Below are positions 35,102 to 43,196 of a stretch of 64,000 bases of DNA, one piece after another (the first letter of the stretch is position 1; the number at the start of each line of letters is the position of its first letter). The stretch lies in contig NZ_JAXMOH010000014.1 in NCBI RefSeq assembly GCF_034670005.1, positions 1-64,000 of the forward strand, written 5' to 3'. Made by a program: the position numbers and the translations under genes. The notes beneath the pieces were generated by a model, which worked only from the letters and a program-made list of their open reading frames with translations, did no database searches and had not been told where the DNA came from. Source of the DNA: Thalassobius sp034670005 (lineage in GTDB: Bacteria; Pseudomonadota; Alphaproteobacteria; Rhodobacterales; Rhodobacteraceae).

Positions 35102-36358
35102 ATGACCCTGATGAAAAGCTGGGTGGCAAGCGCCAACGACGCCAACCACCCGTTCCCGCTCAACAACCTGCCTTACGGCGTGTTTTCCGTAGGCGATGAA
35201 GACCCGCGCTGCGGCGTCGCCATTGGCGACATGATTTTCGACTGCGCCGCCGCCGAAGAATCCGATCTGATCGACCTTGGCGTCGGGTCCGTCTTCGACG
35301 TTCCGTTCTGGAACGAAGTGATGGAACTGGGGGCCGAGAAATGGGCTGAACTGCGCGCCCGCCTGATCGAAATCCTGTCCGAGGGCAGCGCCGATCAGGA
35401 CACCGCACAGGACATGCTGGTGGCACAATCCGATGCGTCCATGCACATGCCGTTCCTGGTCAGCGAATACACCGATTTCTACGCTGGTAAGAACCACGCT
35501 TATAACGTCGGCTGCATGTTCCGCGGCCCGGAAAACGCGTTGCCGCCGAATTGGCTGCATATCCCGATCGGCTATAATGGCCGCGCGTCTTCGGTGGTGG
35601 TGTCGGGCACCGAAATCCGCCGCCCCTGGGGGCAGCTGAAATCGCCTGATCACGACAAACCCGCTTTCCTGCCGTCGCGCCGTTTCGACATCGAACTGGA
35701 AATGGGCGCCATCGTTGGCACCGCGTCCGACGGTCCGATCACCGTGCAGGAAGCTGATGACAACATCTTCGGCTATGTGCTGCTGAACGACTGGTCGGCG
35801 CGCGATATTCAGGCTTGGGAATACCAGCCGCTGGGGCCGTTTCAGGCCAAGGCGACGGCGACTACCATCAGCCCGTGGATTGTGACCAAGGCGGCGCTGT
35901 CCCCGTTCCGTTGCGACACCCCCGCGCGCGAGGTCGAACTGCTGGATCACCTCAAAGATTGCGGCCCGATGCTGTATGACATCGAGCTGGAAGTGACGAT
36001 GCAGCCTCAGGGCGGCACCGAAAGCACCATCGCGCGCACGAATTACAAGGAAATGTATTATTCCGCCGCACAGCAGCTGGCGCATCACACCACCAGCGGC
36101 TGCCCGATGAATACCGGCGACCTGCTGGGATCGGGTACTATTTCCGGCGCTACCAAGGAAAGCCGCGGATCGCTTCTGGAACTTAGCTGGGGCGGTAAGG
36201 AACCGATGACGCTGCCCACCGGCGAGACCCGCAGCTTTATCGACGACAATGACACGCTGACGCTGAAAGGCGCGGCAAAGGGTGATGGATATACCATCGG
36301 TTTCGGCGATTGCGTGGGCAAGGTTCTGCCCGCCCTCGATGACCCTTACAAACGCTAA
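35102..36358 (+). CDS. fahA: Fumarylacetoacetase
   Basis: A 418-residue hydrolase that splits fumarylacetoacetate into fumarate and acetoacetate. Metal ligands are visible in SEYTDFYAGKNHA (Asp), RRFDIELEMGA (two Glu) and YVLLNDWSARDIQAWEY (Asp). I start at ATG 35102 (MTLMKSW), since the longer frame overlaps hmgA with unlike sequence. A separate maleylacetoacetate isomerase is not seen in the window, although the pathway needs one or a glutathione substitute. Confidence 0.96.
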   Translation: MTLMKSWVASANDANHPFPLNNLPYGVFSVGDEDPRCGVAIGDMIFDCAAAEESDLIDLGVGSVFDVPFWNEVMELGAEKWAELRARLIEILSEGSADQDTAQDMLVAQSDASMHMPFLVSEYTDFYAGKNHAYNVGCMFRGPENALPPNWLHIPIGYNGRASSVVVSGTEIRRPWGQLKSPDHDKPAFLPSRRFDIELEMGAIVGTASDGPITVQEADDNIFGYVLLNDWSARDIQAWEYQPLGPFQAKATATTISPWIVTKAALSPFRCDTPAREVELLDHLKDCGPMLYDIELEVTMQPQGGTESTIARTNYKEMYYSAAQQLAHHTTSGCPMNTGDLLGSGTISGATKESRGSLLELSWGGKEPMTLPTGETRSFIDDNDTLTLKGAAKGDGYTIGFGDCVGKVLPALDDPYKR

Positions 36359-36370
36359 AGGAAGACCAAA

Positions 36371-37321
36371 ATGGCAAAGGCATTCGCGTCCCAAGGGGAC
36401 ATGACCGAAAAAACCATCAGCTTCACCGAAGTCGGCGAGGGGCTCTACGCTTTCACCGCCGAGGGCGACCCGAATTCGGGTGTGATCATCGGCGATGACT
36501 CTGTGATGATCGTCGAAGCGCAGGCTACGCCCCGGTTGGCCAACAAAGTGATCGAATGCGTGCGGTCCGTGACCGACAAACCGATCACCCATGTTGCACT
36601 GACTCATTACCACGCGGTGCGCGTGCTGGGCGCATCCGCCTTTGGCGCGCAACAGATCATCATGTCGGATGCCGCGCGCGGCATGGTGGTGGAACGGGGT
36701 CAGGAAGACTGGGACAGCGAATTCCAACGCTTCCCGCGCCTGTTCGAGGGCCATGAAAGCATTCCCGGCCTGACCTTCCCCACGACGACGTTCAGCGACA
36801 GCATGACGGTCTACCTTGGCAATCGCCGGGTCGATATCATGCATCTGGGCCGCGCCCATACCGCCGGCGACGCGGTGATCCACGTGCCGGACCAGAACGT
36901 GATGTTCACCGGCGATATCGTCGAATACCACTCGGCCTGCTATTGCGGCGACGGACATTTCGCCGATTGGGGCGATACGCTGGACGCGATCAAGTGGTTC
37001 GATGTCGACGCCATCGCGCCGGGCCGGGGCGATGCTTTGGTCGGTCACGAAATGGTCAATGCGGCGATTGAAAATACCCGGGATTTCGTCGAAAGCACCT
37101 ATCGCCCAGCGGCCAAGGTCGCGGCGCGCGGCGGGTCGCTGAAGGAAGCATGGGATGCGGTGCGTGCCGAATGCGATCCCAAATTCAGCGATTACGCGAT
37201 CTACGAACATTGCCTGCCCTTCAACGTTGCTCGCGCCTATGACGAAGCGCGCGGCATCGAAACCCCTCGGATCTGGACTGCCCAGCGTGATCTGGAAATG
37301 TGGGAACAGTTGCAGGGCTGA
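36371..37321 (+). CDS. MBL-fold protein with a degenerate metal motif
   Basis: A 316-residue metallo-beta-lactamase-fold protein. The usual HxHxDH motif reads THYHAVRVLG, so the two His remain but Asp and His are Val and Arg. HTAGDAVIHVPDQNVMFTGD keeps the later His and Asp. One metal could still bind, but a normal two-zinc site is unlikely. It lies 12 nt after fahA and ahead of the hydroxylase in the homogentisate operon, so a role on a pathway ester or thioester is plausible, not shown. Confidence 0.8.
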   Translation: MAKAFASQGDMTEKTISFTEVGEGLYAFTAEGDPNSGVIIGDDSVMIVEAQATPRLANKVIECVRSVTDKPITHVALTHYHAVRVLGASAFGAQQIIMSDAARGMVVERGQEDWDSEFQRFPRLFEGHESIPGLTFPTTTFSDSMTVYLGNRRVDIMHLGRAHTAGDAVIHVPDQNVMFTGDIVEYHSACYCGDGHFADWGDTLDAIKWFDVDAIAPGRGDALVGHEMVNAAIENTRDFVESTYRPAAKVAARGGSLKEAWDAVRAECDPKFSDYAIYEHCLPFNVARAYDEARGIETPRIWTAQRDLEMWEQLQG

Positions 37322-37335
37322 TATCTGAGCCAAAG

Positions 37336-37378
37336 GGAACGCCCTGTCATGGGGCGTTCCGGGCGGGACATCCCGCCC
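37336..37378. repeat. Two adjacent perfect hairpins between operon genes
   Basis: Hairpin 1 pairs GGAACGCCC (37336-37344) with GGGCGTTCC (37352-37360). Hairpin 2 pairs GGGCGGGA (37361-37368) with TCCCGCCC (37371-37378), with no gap between the hairpins. No T-run follows, so they may stabilise or process the mRNA between the MBL and hydroxylase genes rather than end it. Confidence 0.65.
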
Positions 37379-37437
37379 CCCCTTGGGCCATTGGTGCAGG
37401 GGAAAAGAGAGATTTGTCTTTTGCTGGGAGGAACCAG

Positions 37438-39048
37438 ATGAACAAGATTTTCGAAATCCCCCTCTACCCCTATGCTCGCAGCGCCGATCAGGATGCGGCA
37501 AAACCGGTGCGGCACAAGGCCGTTGTGGTTGGTGCGGGTCCGATCGGACTGGGGGCTGCCATCGACCTGGCGCAACAGGGCATAGAAGTCCTTGTCGTAG
37601 ATGAAAATGACAAGGTCAGCTGGGGCAGTCGTGCGATCTGTTTCGCCAAGCGGCCGCTGGAAATCCTCGACCGGCTTGGCTGTGGTCATCCGATGGTCGA
37701 CAAGGGCGTGGTGTGGAACCAGGGTAAGGTGTTTTTTGATACCCGTCAGGTTTATGACTTCAACCTGTTGCCCGAGGATGGGCACGAATTCCCGGCCTTT
37801 ATCAACCTGCAGCAATATTATTTCGAAGAATATCTGCTGAACCGGCTACGTGAACTGGAAACCGAAGGCGCACCGATCGAACTGCGCGGCAACAACAAGG
37901 TTCTGAAGGTTGAGGACAAGGGCGATCACACGGCGGTTCTGATCGATACGCCCGAAGGGCAATACACGGTCGAGGCCGATTGGCTGATCGCCTGCGACGG
38001 CGCTGCGTCGCCGATCCGGTCGATGCTGGGACTGGATTTCGTCGGTCGGATTTTCGAGGACAATTTCCTGATCGCCGATGTGATCATGGAGGCAGAGTTT
38101 CCCACTGAACGCTGGTTCTGGTTCGACCCGCCCTTCAACAAGGGCCAATCGGCGCTGTTGCACAAACAACCCGACGGGGTCTGGCGGATTGACCTGCAGC
38201 TTGGCTGGGACATCGACAAGGAAGAAGAAAAGAAACCCGAAAACGTCATTCCCCGGCTCAAGGCGATGCTGGGCGAGGATGTGAAATTCGATCTGGAATG
38301 GGTGTCGATCTATACCTTCCAGTGCCGCCGGATGGAAAACTTCCGTCACAACCGGGTGATCTTTGCCGGTGACGCGGCGCATCAGGTGTCGCCCTTCGGT
38401 GCGCGCGGGGCAAATTCCGGATTGCAGGATACCGATAACCTGATCTGGAAACTGAAGCTGGTGATGGACGGGCTTGCACCTGAAAGCCTGCTCGACAGCT
38501 ATGACTTCGAACGTGTTCACGGGGCGGACGAGAATATTCTCAATTCCTCGCGGTCGACTGATTTCATCACGCCGAAATCGGAAATCAGCCGTGCATTCCG
38601 CGATGCGGTTCTGGACCTGTCAGGGCATTATGAATTTGCCCGTCCGCTGGTGAATTCGGGGCGTCTCTCGGTGCCCTGCACCTATGATGGTTCGACACTG
38701 AACACGCCCGATGCGCTGCCCGGTGGCCCTGCCCGGTCCCGCCCGGGATCGTCCTGTTCCGACGCTCCGTTGGATGAAGGTTATCTGCTGCAGCGGCTTG
38801 GCAACGAATTCACGCTGATGGCGATCAATACCGATGCCCCGGCAGAGATGGAAGAAAGCGGGATCAAGGTCGGCAGCCTGTCGCTTTATAGCGAAGCGCT
38901 CGATCCGGCCCTGGCCGAACGCTATCTGGGGGCTGCGCAAAGTGCCGTCTATCTGATCCGCCCGGACCAGCATGTCGCCGCCCGCTGGGAAAAATTCGAC
39001 GAAGCCGCAACCCGCGCTGCGATCCGCCGCGCCATTGGCAAGGAGTAA
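37438..39048 (+). CDS. FAD-dependent aromatic hydroxylase (MhpA/PheA type)
   Basis: A 536-residue flavin monooxygenase. The N-terminal VVGAGPIGLGAAIDLAQQG binds FAD, ADWLIACDGAASPIRSMLG is the DG motif, and VIFAGDAAHQVSPFGARGAN is the GD motif. A thioredoxin-like C-terminal domain follows. By position it could hydroxylate a phenyl acid to feed homogentisate. The ribosome site GGGAGGAACC is strong. The upstream open frame covers the tandem hairpins and is not coding. Confidence 0.88.
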   Translation: MNKIFEIPLYPYARSADQDAAKPVRHKAVVVGAGPIGLGAAIDLAQQGIEVLVVDENDKVSWGSRAICFAKRPLEILDRLGCGHPMVDKGVVWNQGKVFFDTRQVYDFNLLPEDGHEFPAFINLQQYYFEEYLLNRLRELETEGAPIELRGNNKVLKVEDKGDHTAVLIDTPEGQYTVEADWLIACDGAASPIRSMLGLDFVGRIFEDNFLIADVIMEAEFPTERWFWFDPPFNKGQSALLHKQPDGVWRIDLQLGWDIDKEEEKKPENVIPRLKAMLGEDVKFDLEWVSIYTFQCRRMENFRHNRVIFAGDAAHQVSPFGARGANSGLQDTDNLIWKLKLVMDGLAPESLLDSYDFERVHGADENILNSSRSTDFITPKSEISRAFRDAVLDLSGHYEFARPLVNSGRLSVPCTYDGSTLNTPDALPGGPARSRPGSSCSDAPLDEGYLLQRLGNEFTLMAINTDAPAEMEESGIKVGSLSLYSEALDPALAERYLGAAQSAVYLIRPDQHVAARWEKFDEAATRAAIRRAIGKE

Positions 39049-39052
39049 GCAG

Positions 39053-39256
39053 ATGTCCCTGACCCTGACGCCCAATATCGCAAGTGCCGACGATTTTTAT
39101 GCTGAATTGTTGGCGACCCACGAGGGCCGCAGCAAAGCCGAAAGCGATGCGCTGAATGCGCGGCTGATCCTGATTCTGGCCAACCATATCGGCGATCGCG
39201 CGGTCCTGAGCGAAGCACTGGCCGCCGCGTCGAAAGCCGCGCATCAGGAGAAATGA
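39053..39256 (+). CDS. DUF2783 protein
   Basis: A 67-residue soluble protein, helical, with ADDFYAELLATHEGRS and LNARLILILANHIGD. DUF2783 genes typically follow such FAD hydroxylases; here the gap is 4 nt. It may be a small accessory subunit. It is the last gene before a strong terminator. Confidence 0.82.
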   Translation: MSLTLTPNIASADDFYAELLATHEGRSKAESDALNARLILILANHIGDRAVLSEALAAASKAAHQEK

Positions 39257-39282
39257 CAACCTTTGCGTTGTAGAACGAACCA

Positions 39283-39310
39283 AGCGGCCCTAATCGGGCC
39301 GCTTTTTTTT
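39283..39310 (+). terminator. Terminator of the homogentisate operon
   Basis: An 8-bp perfect stem (AGCGGCCC 39283-39290, GGGCCGCT 39296-39303) followed by eight T. It lies 27 nt past the DUF2783 stop. Confidence 0.92.
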
Positions 39311-39405
39311 GATTCTTGACCTCGCCGGGCGCGGATGATCGATTTCCCTTGCCGACCGTCTGGTGTGCATGTTACTTAACATGTTAATTGAAAAGGGAGA
39401 GGCTG

Positions 39406-40821
39406 ATGCGATGGAGCGAGTTCCCCAAATGGGGTAAATGGGCGGCGGACTGGGCTGCACAGTACCATGCCGGTTTGCGTGACCGGCCGGTGCGGGCACA
39501 GACCAAACCGGGCGAGGTGATGGCTCAGCTTCCTACAGCGCCCCCCGATGCACCGCAGCCGATCGAAGACATCGTCGCGGATTTCGAATCCATCGTGATG
39601 CCCGGGATCACCCACTGGCAGCATCCCCGCTTCTTCGCCTATTTCCCTTCCAACGCCTCGCCCGCTGCGGTTCTGGCTGACAACCTTGTCACCGCAATGG
39701 CACCGCAATGCATGTTGTGGCAGACCTCGCCAGCCGCAACCGAGATGGAAACCCGGATGATGGACTGGCTGCGCCAGTCTTTGGGCCTGCCGACCGGGTT
39801 TTCCGGCGTCATTCAGGACAGCGCGTCCTCGGCGACGCTGGCCGCTGTGCTGGTGATGCGCGAACGGGCGCTGAATTGGGACGGCAACGCCAACGGGCTG
39901 CCGGGTCAGAAAGTGCTGCGTGTCTATTGTTCGAACGAGGTTCACACCTCGGTCGACCGGGCGATCTGGATCGCCGGGATCGGGCAGGCCAACCTTGTCC
40001 GGATTCCCACCCAAGGACCGCTGCGGTCGATGGATACCCAAGCACTGGACGCCGCCATTCAGGCGGATATTGAAGCAGGTTACCTGCCCGCCGGGGTGAT
40101 CGCCTGTACCGGCGGCACCGGTACCGGCGCCTGCGACGACATCTCGGCCACCATCGCGGTGGCGAAGAAATACGACCTTTACACCCATGTCGATGCGGCC
40201 TGGGCCGGGGCGGCAATGATCTGTCCCGAATACCGAGATCTGTGGACCGGGGTGGAAGAGGCAGATTCGATTGTCTTCAACCCGCATAAGTGGCTGGGGA
40301 CACAGTTCGACCTGTCGGCCCATTTCGTCAAGTCGCCCGATGACCTGACCCGCACTCTGGCAATCCAGCCGGAATACCTGAAAACCCACGGCGCCGACGG
40401 GATCATCAATTATTCCGAATGGTCGGTGCCGCTGGGCCGCCGGTTCCGGGCGCTGAAACTGTGGTTCCTGATCCGCGCCTATGGCTTGGATGGGCTGCGC
40501 CAGATGATCCGCAACCACGTGACGTGGTCGCAGGCGCTGGCCGAAAAGCTGCGGGACGTGCCGGATATCGAAATCGTCACCGACCCGGTGCTGTCGTTGT
40601 TCACCTTCCGCTTCACCCCCGCAGGGCAGAACGCCGACGACACCACGCTGAACCTGCTCAACGCGATCAACGATGATGGCCGCATCTACCTGACCCAGAC
40701 CCGTACCGACGGCAAGCTGGTGATCCGCTTTCAGGCCGGGCAATTTGATTGTACGCAGGAAGATATCGACACCGCATTCGACGTGATTGTGGAAACCGCC
40801 AACCGACTGAAGGACGCTTGA
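39406..40821 (+). CDS. Pyridoxal-phosphate-dependent aromatic amino acid decarboxylase family
   Basis: A 471-residue group II PLP enzyme. The PLP lysine is in VFNPHKWLGTQFD, the cofactor-stacking region in VHTSVDRAIWIAG and the Asp of the pyridine nitrogen in THVDAAWAG. The N-terminal HWQHPRFFAYFPSNAS is typical of aromatic-L-amino-acid (tyrosine/DOPA/tryptophan) decarboxylases. I start at ATG 39406, with AGGGAGAGG upstream. It begins a new transcription unit after the terminator, and would link tyrosine to tyramine next to the homogentisate genes. Confidence 0.9.
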   Translation: MRWSEFPKWGKWAADWAAQYHAGLRDRPVRAQTKPGEVMAQLPTAPPDAPQPIEDIVADFESIVMPGITHWQHPRFFAYFPSNASPAAVLADNLVTAMAPQCMLWQTSPAATEMETRMMDWLRQSLGLPTGFSGVIQDSASSATLAAVLVMRERALNWDGNANGLPGQKVLRVYCSNEVHTSVDRAIWIAGIGQANLVRIPTQGPLRSMDTQALDAAIQADIEAGYLPAGVIACTGGTGTGACDDISATIAVAKKYDLYTHVDAAWAGAAMICPEYRDLWTGVEEADSIVFNPHKWLGTQFDLSAHFVKSPDDLTRTLAIQPEYLKTHGADGIINYSEWSVPLGRRFRALKLWFLIRAYGLDGLRQMIRNHVTWSQALAEKLRDVPDIEIVTDPVLSLFTFRFTPAGQNADDTTLNLLNAINDDGRIYLTQTRTDGKLVIRFQAGQFDCTQEDIDTAFDVIVETANRLKDA

Positions 40822-40822
40822 C

Positions 40823-41590
40823 ATGCCCGCACCTGAAAACACCTTCAAATCCGCGCTGAAGCGGGGCGAAATGCAATATGGCTGCTGGGCCGGGTTCGCC
40901 GACCCCTATGCGACCGAAATCCTTGCCACCGCCAATTTCGATTGGCTGGTGATCGACGGTGAACACGCGCCCAACGACCTGCGCAGCATCATGCACCAGT
41001 TGCAGGTGCTGGACGGCAAGCATTCCGAAGCCGTCGTGCGCCTGCCTATCGGCAACGAGTGGCTGATCAAGCAGGTGCTGGACGTCGGCGCGCAGACGTT
41101 GCTGATCCCGATGGTGGAAACGGCGGAACAGGCCCGCGATCTGGTCCGTGCCTGCCGCTACCCGCCCGAAGGCATCCGCGGATCGGGCGCGGCTTTGGCC
41201 CGCGCCTCGCGATTTTCTGACATCCCCGATTACATCCAGACCGCCAACGAACAGATCTGCCTGCTGCTGCAGGTCGAAACCCGCAAAGGGGTGGAAAACC
41301 TCGAAGCGATACTTGAGGTCGAAGGTGTCGACGGCGTCTTCATAGGCCCCTCGGACTTGGCGGCAGACCTTGGCCATCCGGGCCAGAGCGGCCACGATAC
41401 GGTGCGTGAGGTGATCAGGACCGGCCTTGCCAAGATCGCCGCCTCGGACAAGGCCGCCGGCATTCTGGCGGTCGATCAGACAGTGGCCACGGAATACCGC
41501 GACTGGGGCGCGCAATTCCTGGCGGTGGGCATCGATGTGGTGATGCTGGCATCGGCGGCACGCGCCACAATGGCGAAGTGGAAGGGGTAG
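40823..41590 (+). CDS. hpaI: HpcH/HpaI-family class II aldolase
   Basis: A 255-residue aldolase of the 4-hydroxy-2-oxoheptanedioate type. Family marks are VIDGEHAPNDL, the metal-binding Glu in LLQVETRKGVENL and GVFIGPSDLAADLGHPG. Such enzymes split 4-hydroxy-2-oxo acids into pyruvate and an aldehyde, the last step of the homoprotocatechuate route. It starts one nucleotide after the decarboxylase stop. No other homoprotocatechuate genes are here, so the true substrate is open. Confidence 0.87.
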   Translation: MPAPENTFKSALKRGEMQYGCWAGFADPYATEILATANFDWLVIDGEHAPNDLRSIMHQLQVLDGKHSEAVVRLPIGNEWLIKQVLDVGAQTLLIPMVETAEQARDLVRACRYPPEGIRGSGAALARASRFSDIPDYIQTANEQICLLLQVETRKGVENLEAILEVEGVDGVFIGPSDLAADLGHPGQSGHDTVREVIRTGLAKIAASDKAAGILAVDQTVATEYRDWGAQFLAVGIDVVMLASAARATMAKWKG

Positions 41591-41610
41591 GGGTAGGTCT
41601 TTCTACCCCT
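41589..41610. terminator. Hairpin after the aldolase gene
   Basis: AGGGGTAG (41589-41596) pairs with CTACCCCT (41603-41610), loop GTCTTT, overlapping the stop codon of the aldolase. No T-run follows, so it is a weak or Rho-assisted terminator between convergent genes. Confidence 0.45.
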
Positions 41611-41661
41611 TCATCGTTCTGAGAAATACTTCCGACGGAGGCATCCCGCCTGCGTCTTCGC

Positions 41662-42105
41662 TCACCAACGGTCGAGCGCGGCCTCGTCTTCGTCCTTGGC
41701 CGCGACCCATTCGGCGCCCGAGGTGGTGAATTCCTTTTTCCAGAACGGTGCGCGGGATTTCAGATAATCCATCAGGAATTCCGCTGCGGCAAAGGCATCG
41801 GCACGGTGGCGCGAAGACGTCGCCACCATCATGATCCGGTCATCTGCTTTCAGGTTGCCGTACCGGTGGATAATTAAAATATCGCCCAGATTCCAGCGTT
41901 CCATGGCTTGCGCCGCAATCTTTTCCAGCGCCTTTTCGGTCATGCCGGGGTAATGCTCGATCTCCATCCGGTCCAACCCTTCACCTGGCAGATCGCGCAC
42001 GATACCAGTGAAGGTCACCACTGCGCCCATGCTCTTTTGCGCATCGGCAAAGGCATCGGTTTCCGATCCCAGATCGAACGGTTCAGGCTGCACCCGAATG
42101 ATCAT
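41662..42105 (-). CDS. moaE: Molybdopterin synthase catalytic subunit
   Basis: A 147-residue MoaE that adds two sulfurs to precursor Z to form molybdopterin. The markers VTFTGIVRD, HRYGNLKADDRIMMVATSS and the Lys-rich KSRAPFWKKEF active-site segment are present. It begins one nucleotide after the moaD stop and is the last gene of the pgsA-moaD-moaE unit. Confidence 0.95.
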   Translation of the reverse strand: MIIRVQPEPFDLGSETDAFADAQKSMGAVVTFTGIVRDLPGEGLDRMEIEHYPGMTEKALEKIAAQAMERWNLGDILIIHRYGNLKADDRIMMVATSSRHRADAFAAAEFLMDYLKSRAPFWKKEFTTSGAEWVAAKDEDEAALDRW

Positions 42106-42106
42106 G

Positions 42107-42361
42107 CTAGCCCCCTGTCATCGGCGGGAAGAACGCCACTTCACGCACGCCCTCAAGCGAGGCGTCAAAATCGGTGAGTTCCTGATCGACAGCAACGCGC
42201 AGCGCCGACAGGTCGGCAAAGGCCGCCCGATAGCGGTCTTCGCGTGCGCGTAATTCGTCGACTAGATCGGTCACGGTCTTGGCGGAGGTTTCAAGCGTTT
42301 CGCGCGGAATGCCGATCCGTTCCCGGACCCAGGCAAAATAAAGCACATCCATATCAGCCAT
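42107..42361 (-). CDS. moaD: Molybdopterin synthase sulfur-carrier subunit
   Basis: An 84-residue ubiquitin-fold protein ending in FFPPMTGG; the C-terminal GG is thiocarboxylated and inserted into MoaE. Its ATG overlaps the pgsA stop by 8 nt. Confidence 0.95.
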   Translation of the reverse strand: MADMDVLYFAWVRERIGIPRETLETSAKTVTDLVDELRAREDRYRAAFADLSALRVAVDQELTDFDASLEGVREVAFFPPMTGG

Positions 42362-43016
42362 CCTTCAGATGCGGCAGCGCCTTGCGGAAATAGTCCCCGC
42401 CTGTAATCAGTGTCAGCAGCGCGGCAATCCAAAGCAGAAACAATCCAACATTGCCAGCCCAGATCATGCCCCGCAGTTTCCAGCCCAAGCCGTGAATGTC
42501 TTCTTCGCGGCCTTCCAGGATGTCGGCAATAATACCTTGGTCCATGCCCTGTATGCTCATTCCGAAATAGTGTTCGAACACGCCTTGGGAAAATAGGGTA
42601 GCGATGGCAACCATCTGAAAAGTGGTCTTCCACTTTGCCAGCTTGGTCACTTTCAGCGTGCCTGCTGTATCGCCCAGATATTCCCGCAGCCCGGACACGA
42701 ACACCTCCCGGAAAAGTATAACCGTTGCCGGTAATACCAGCCAGGGCGACATCGACGAATAGCCGACAATCACCATCAGTGCGATGACCACCATCGCTTT
42801 GTCTGCGATCGGATCGAGCATGGTGCCAATCTTGGTTTCCTGCCCCCAAAGCCGGGCCAGATACCCGTCGAACCAATCGGTTACCGCCGCGCCGACGAAC
42901 AACAAAAGCGCGAACCAATCGGCATAGGGTCTTGTGAAATAGAGAAACATCACCGCTACGCCCGGCGCGGCCAGAAGACGGATAACCGTCAGGATATTGG
43001 GGATTGTCCACTTCAT
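42354..43016 (-). CDS. pgsA: CDP-diacylglycerol-glycerol-3-phosphate 3-phosphatidyltransferase
   Basis: A 220-residue inner-membrane enzyme of phosphatidylglycerol synthesis. The CDP-alcohol phosphotransferase motif DWFDGYLARLW, then GTMLDPIADK, is complete. It has about five helices. I start at ATG 43016 (MKWTIPNILT), the usual family start; the frame is open 54 nt further up. It normally lies beside uvrC in related genomes, but here a two-gene signalling module separates them. Confidence 0.93.
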   Translation of the reverse strand: MKWTIPNILTVIRLLAAPGVAVMFLYFTRPYADWFALLLFVGAAVTDWFDGYLARLWGQETKIGTMLDPIADKAMVVIALMVIVGYSSMSPWLVLPATVILFREVFVSGLREYLGDTAGTLKVTKLAKWKTTFQMVAIATLFSQGVFEHYFGMSIQGMDQGIIADILEGREEDIHGLGWKLRGMIWAGNVGLFLLWIAALLTLITGGDYFRKALPHLKDG

Positions 43017-43196
43017 AAGACGTTGAATAACCTGTCTGACCGGCGGGGGGAAGCGGGCGTTTCGCTGCAATCTGCGCCAGAATAAGCTTTTTCCTGCGGA
43101 TTATATGGCTGCGGACTTTTCGCTTAGGACCAGGGAACGCGCTTGCGGGTGCGCGTGGCAGGCTCTTTGCGCATCTTAGGGGTGCTGACGTGCCGA

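Noticed and set aside
34922..37501. An 859-codon open frame on the minus strand across fahA and the MBL gene
   Set aside because: It is antisense to clear, motif-bearing genes in high-G+C DNA, has low-complexity His/Arg-rich sequence and no family likeness. Similar long antisense frames at 33604-35166 and 39376-40848 are rejected for the same reason.
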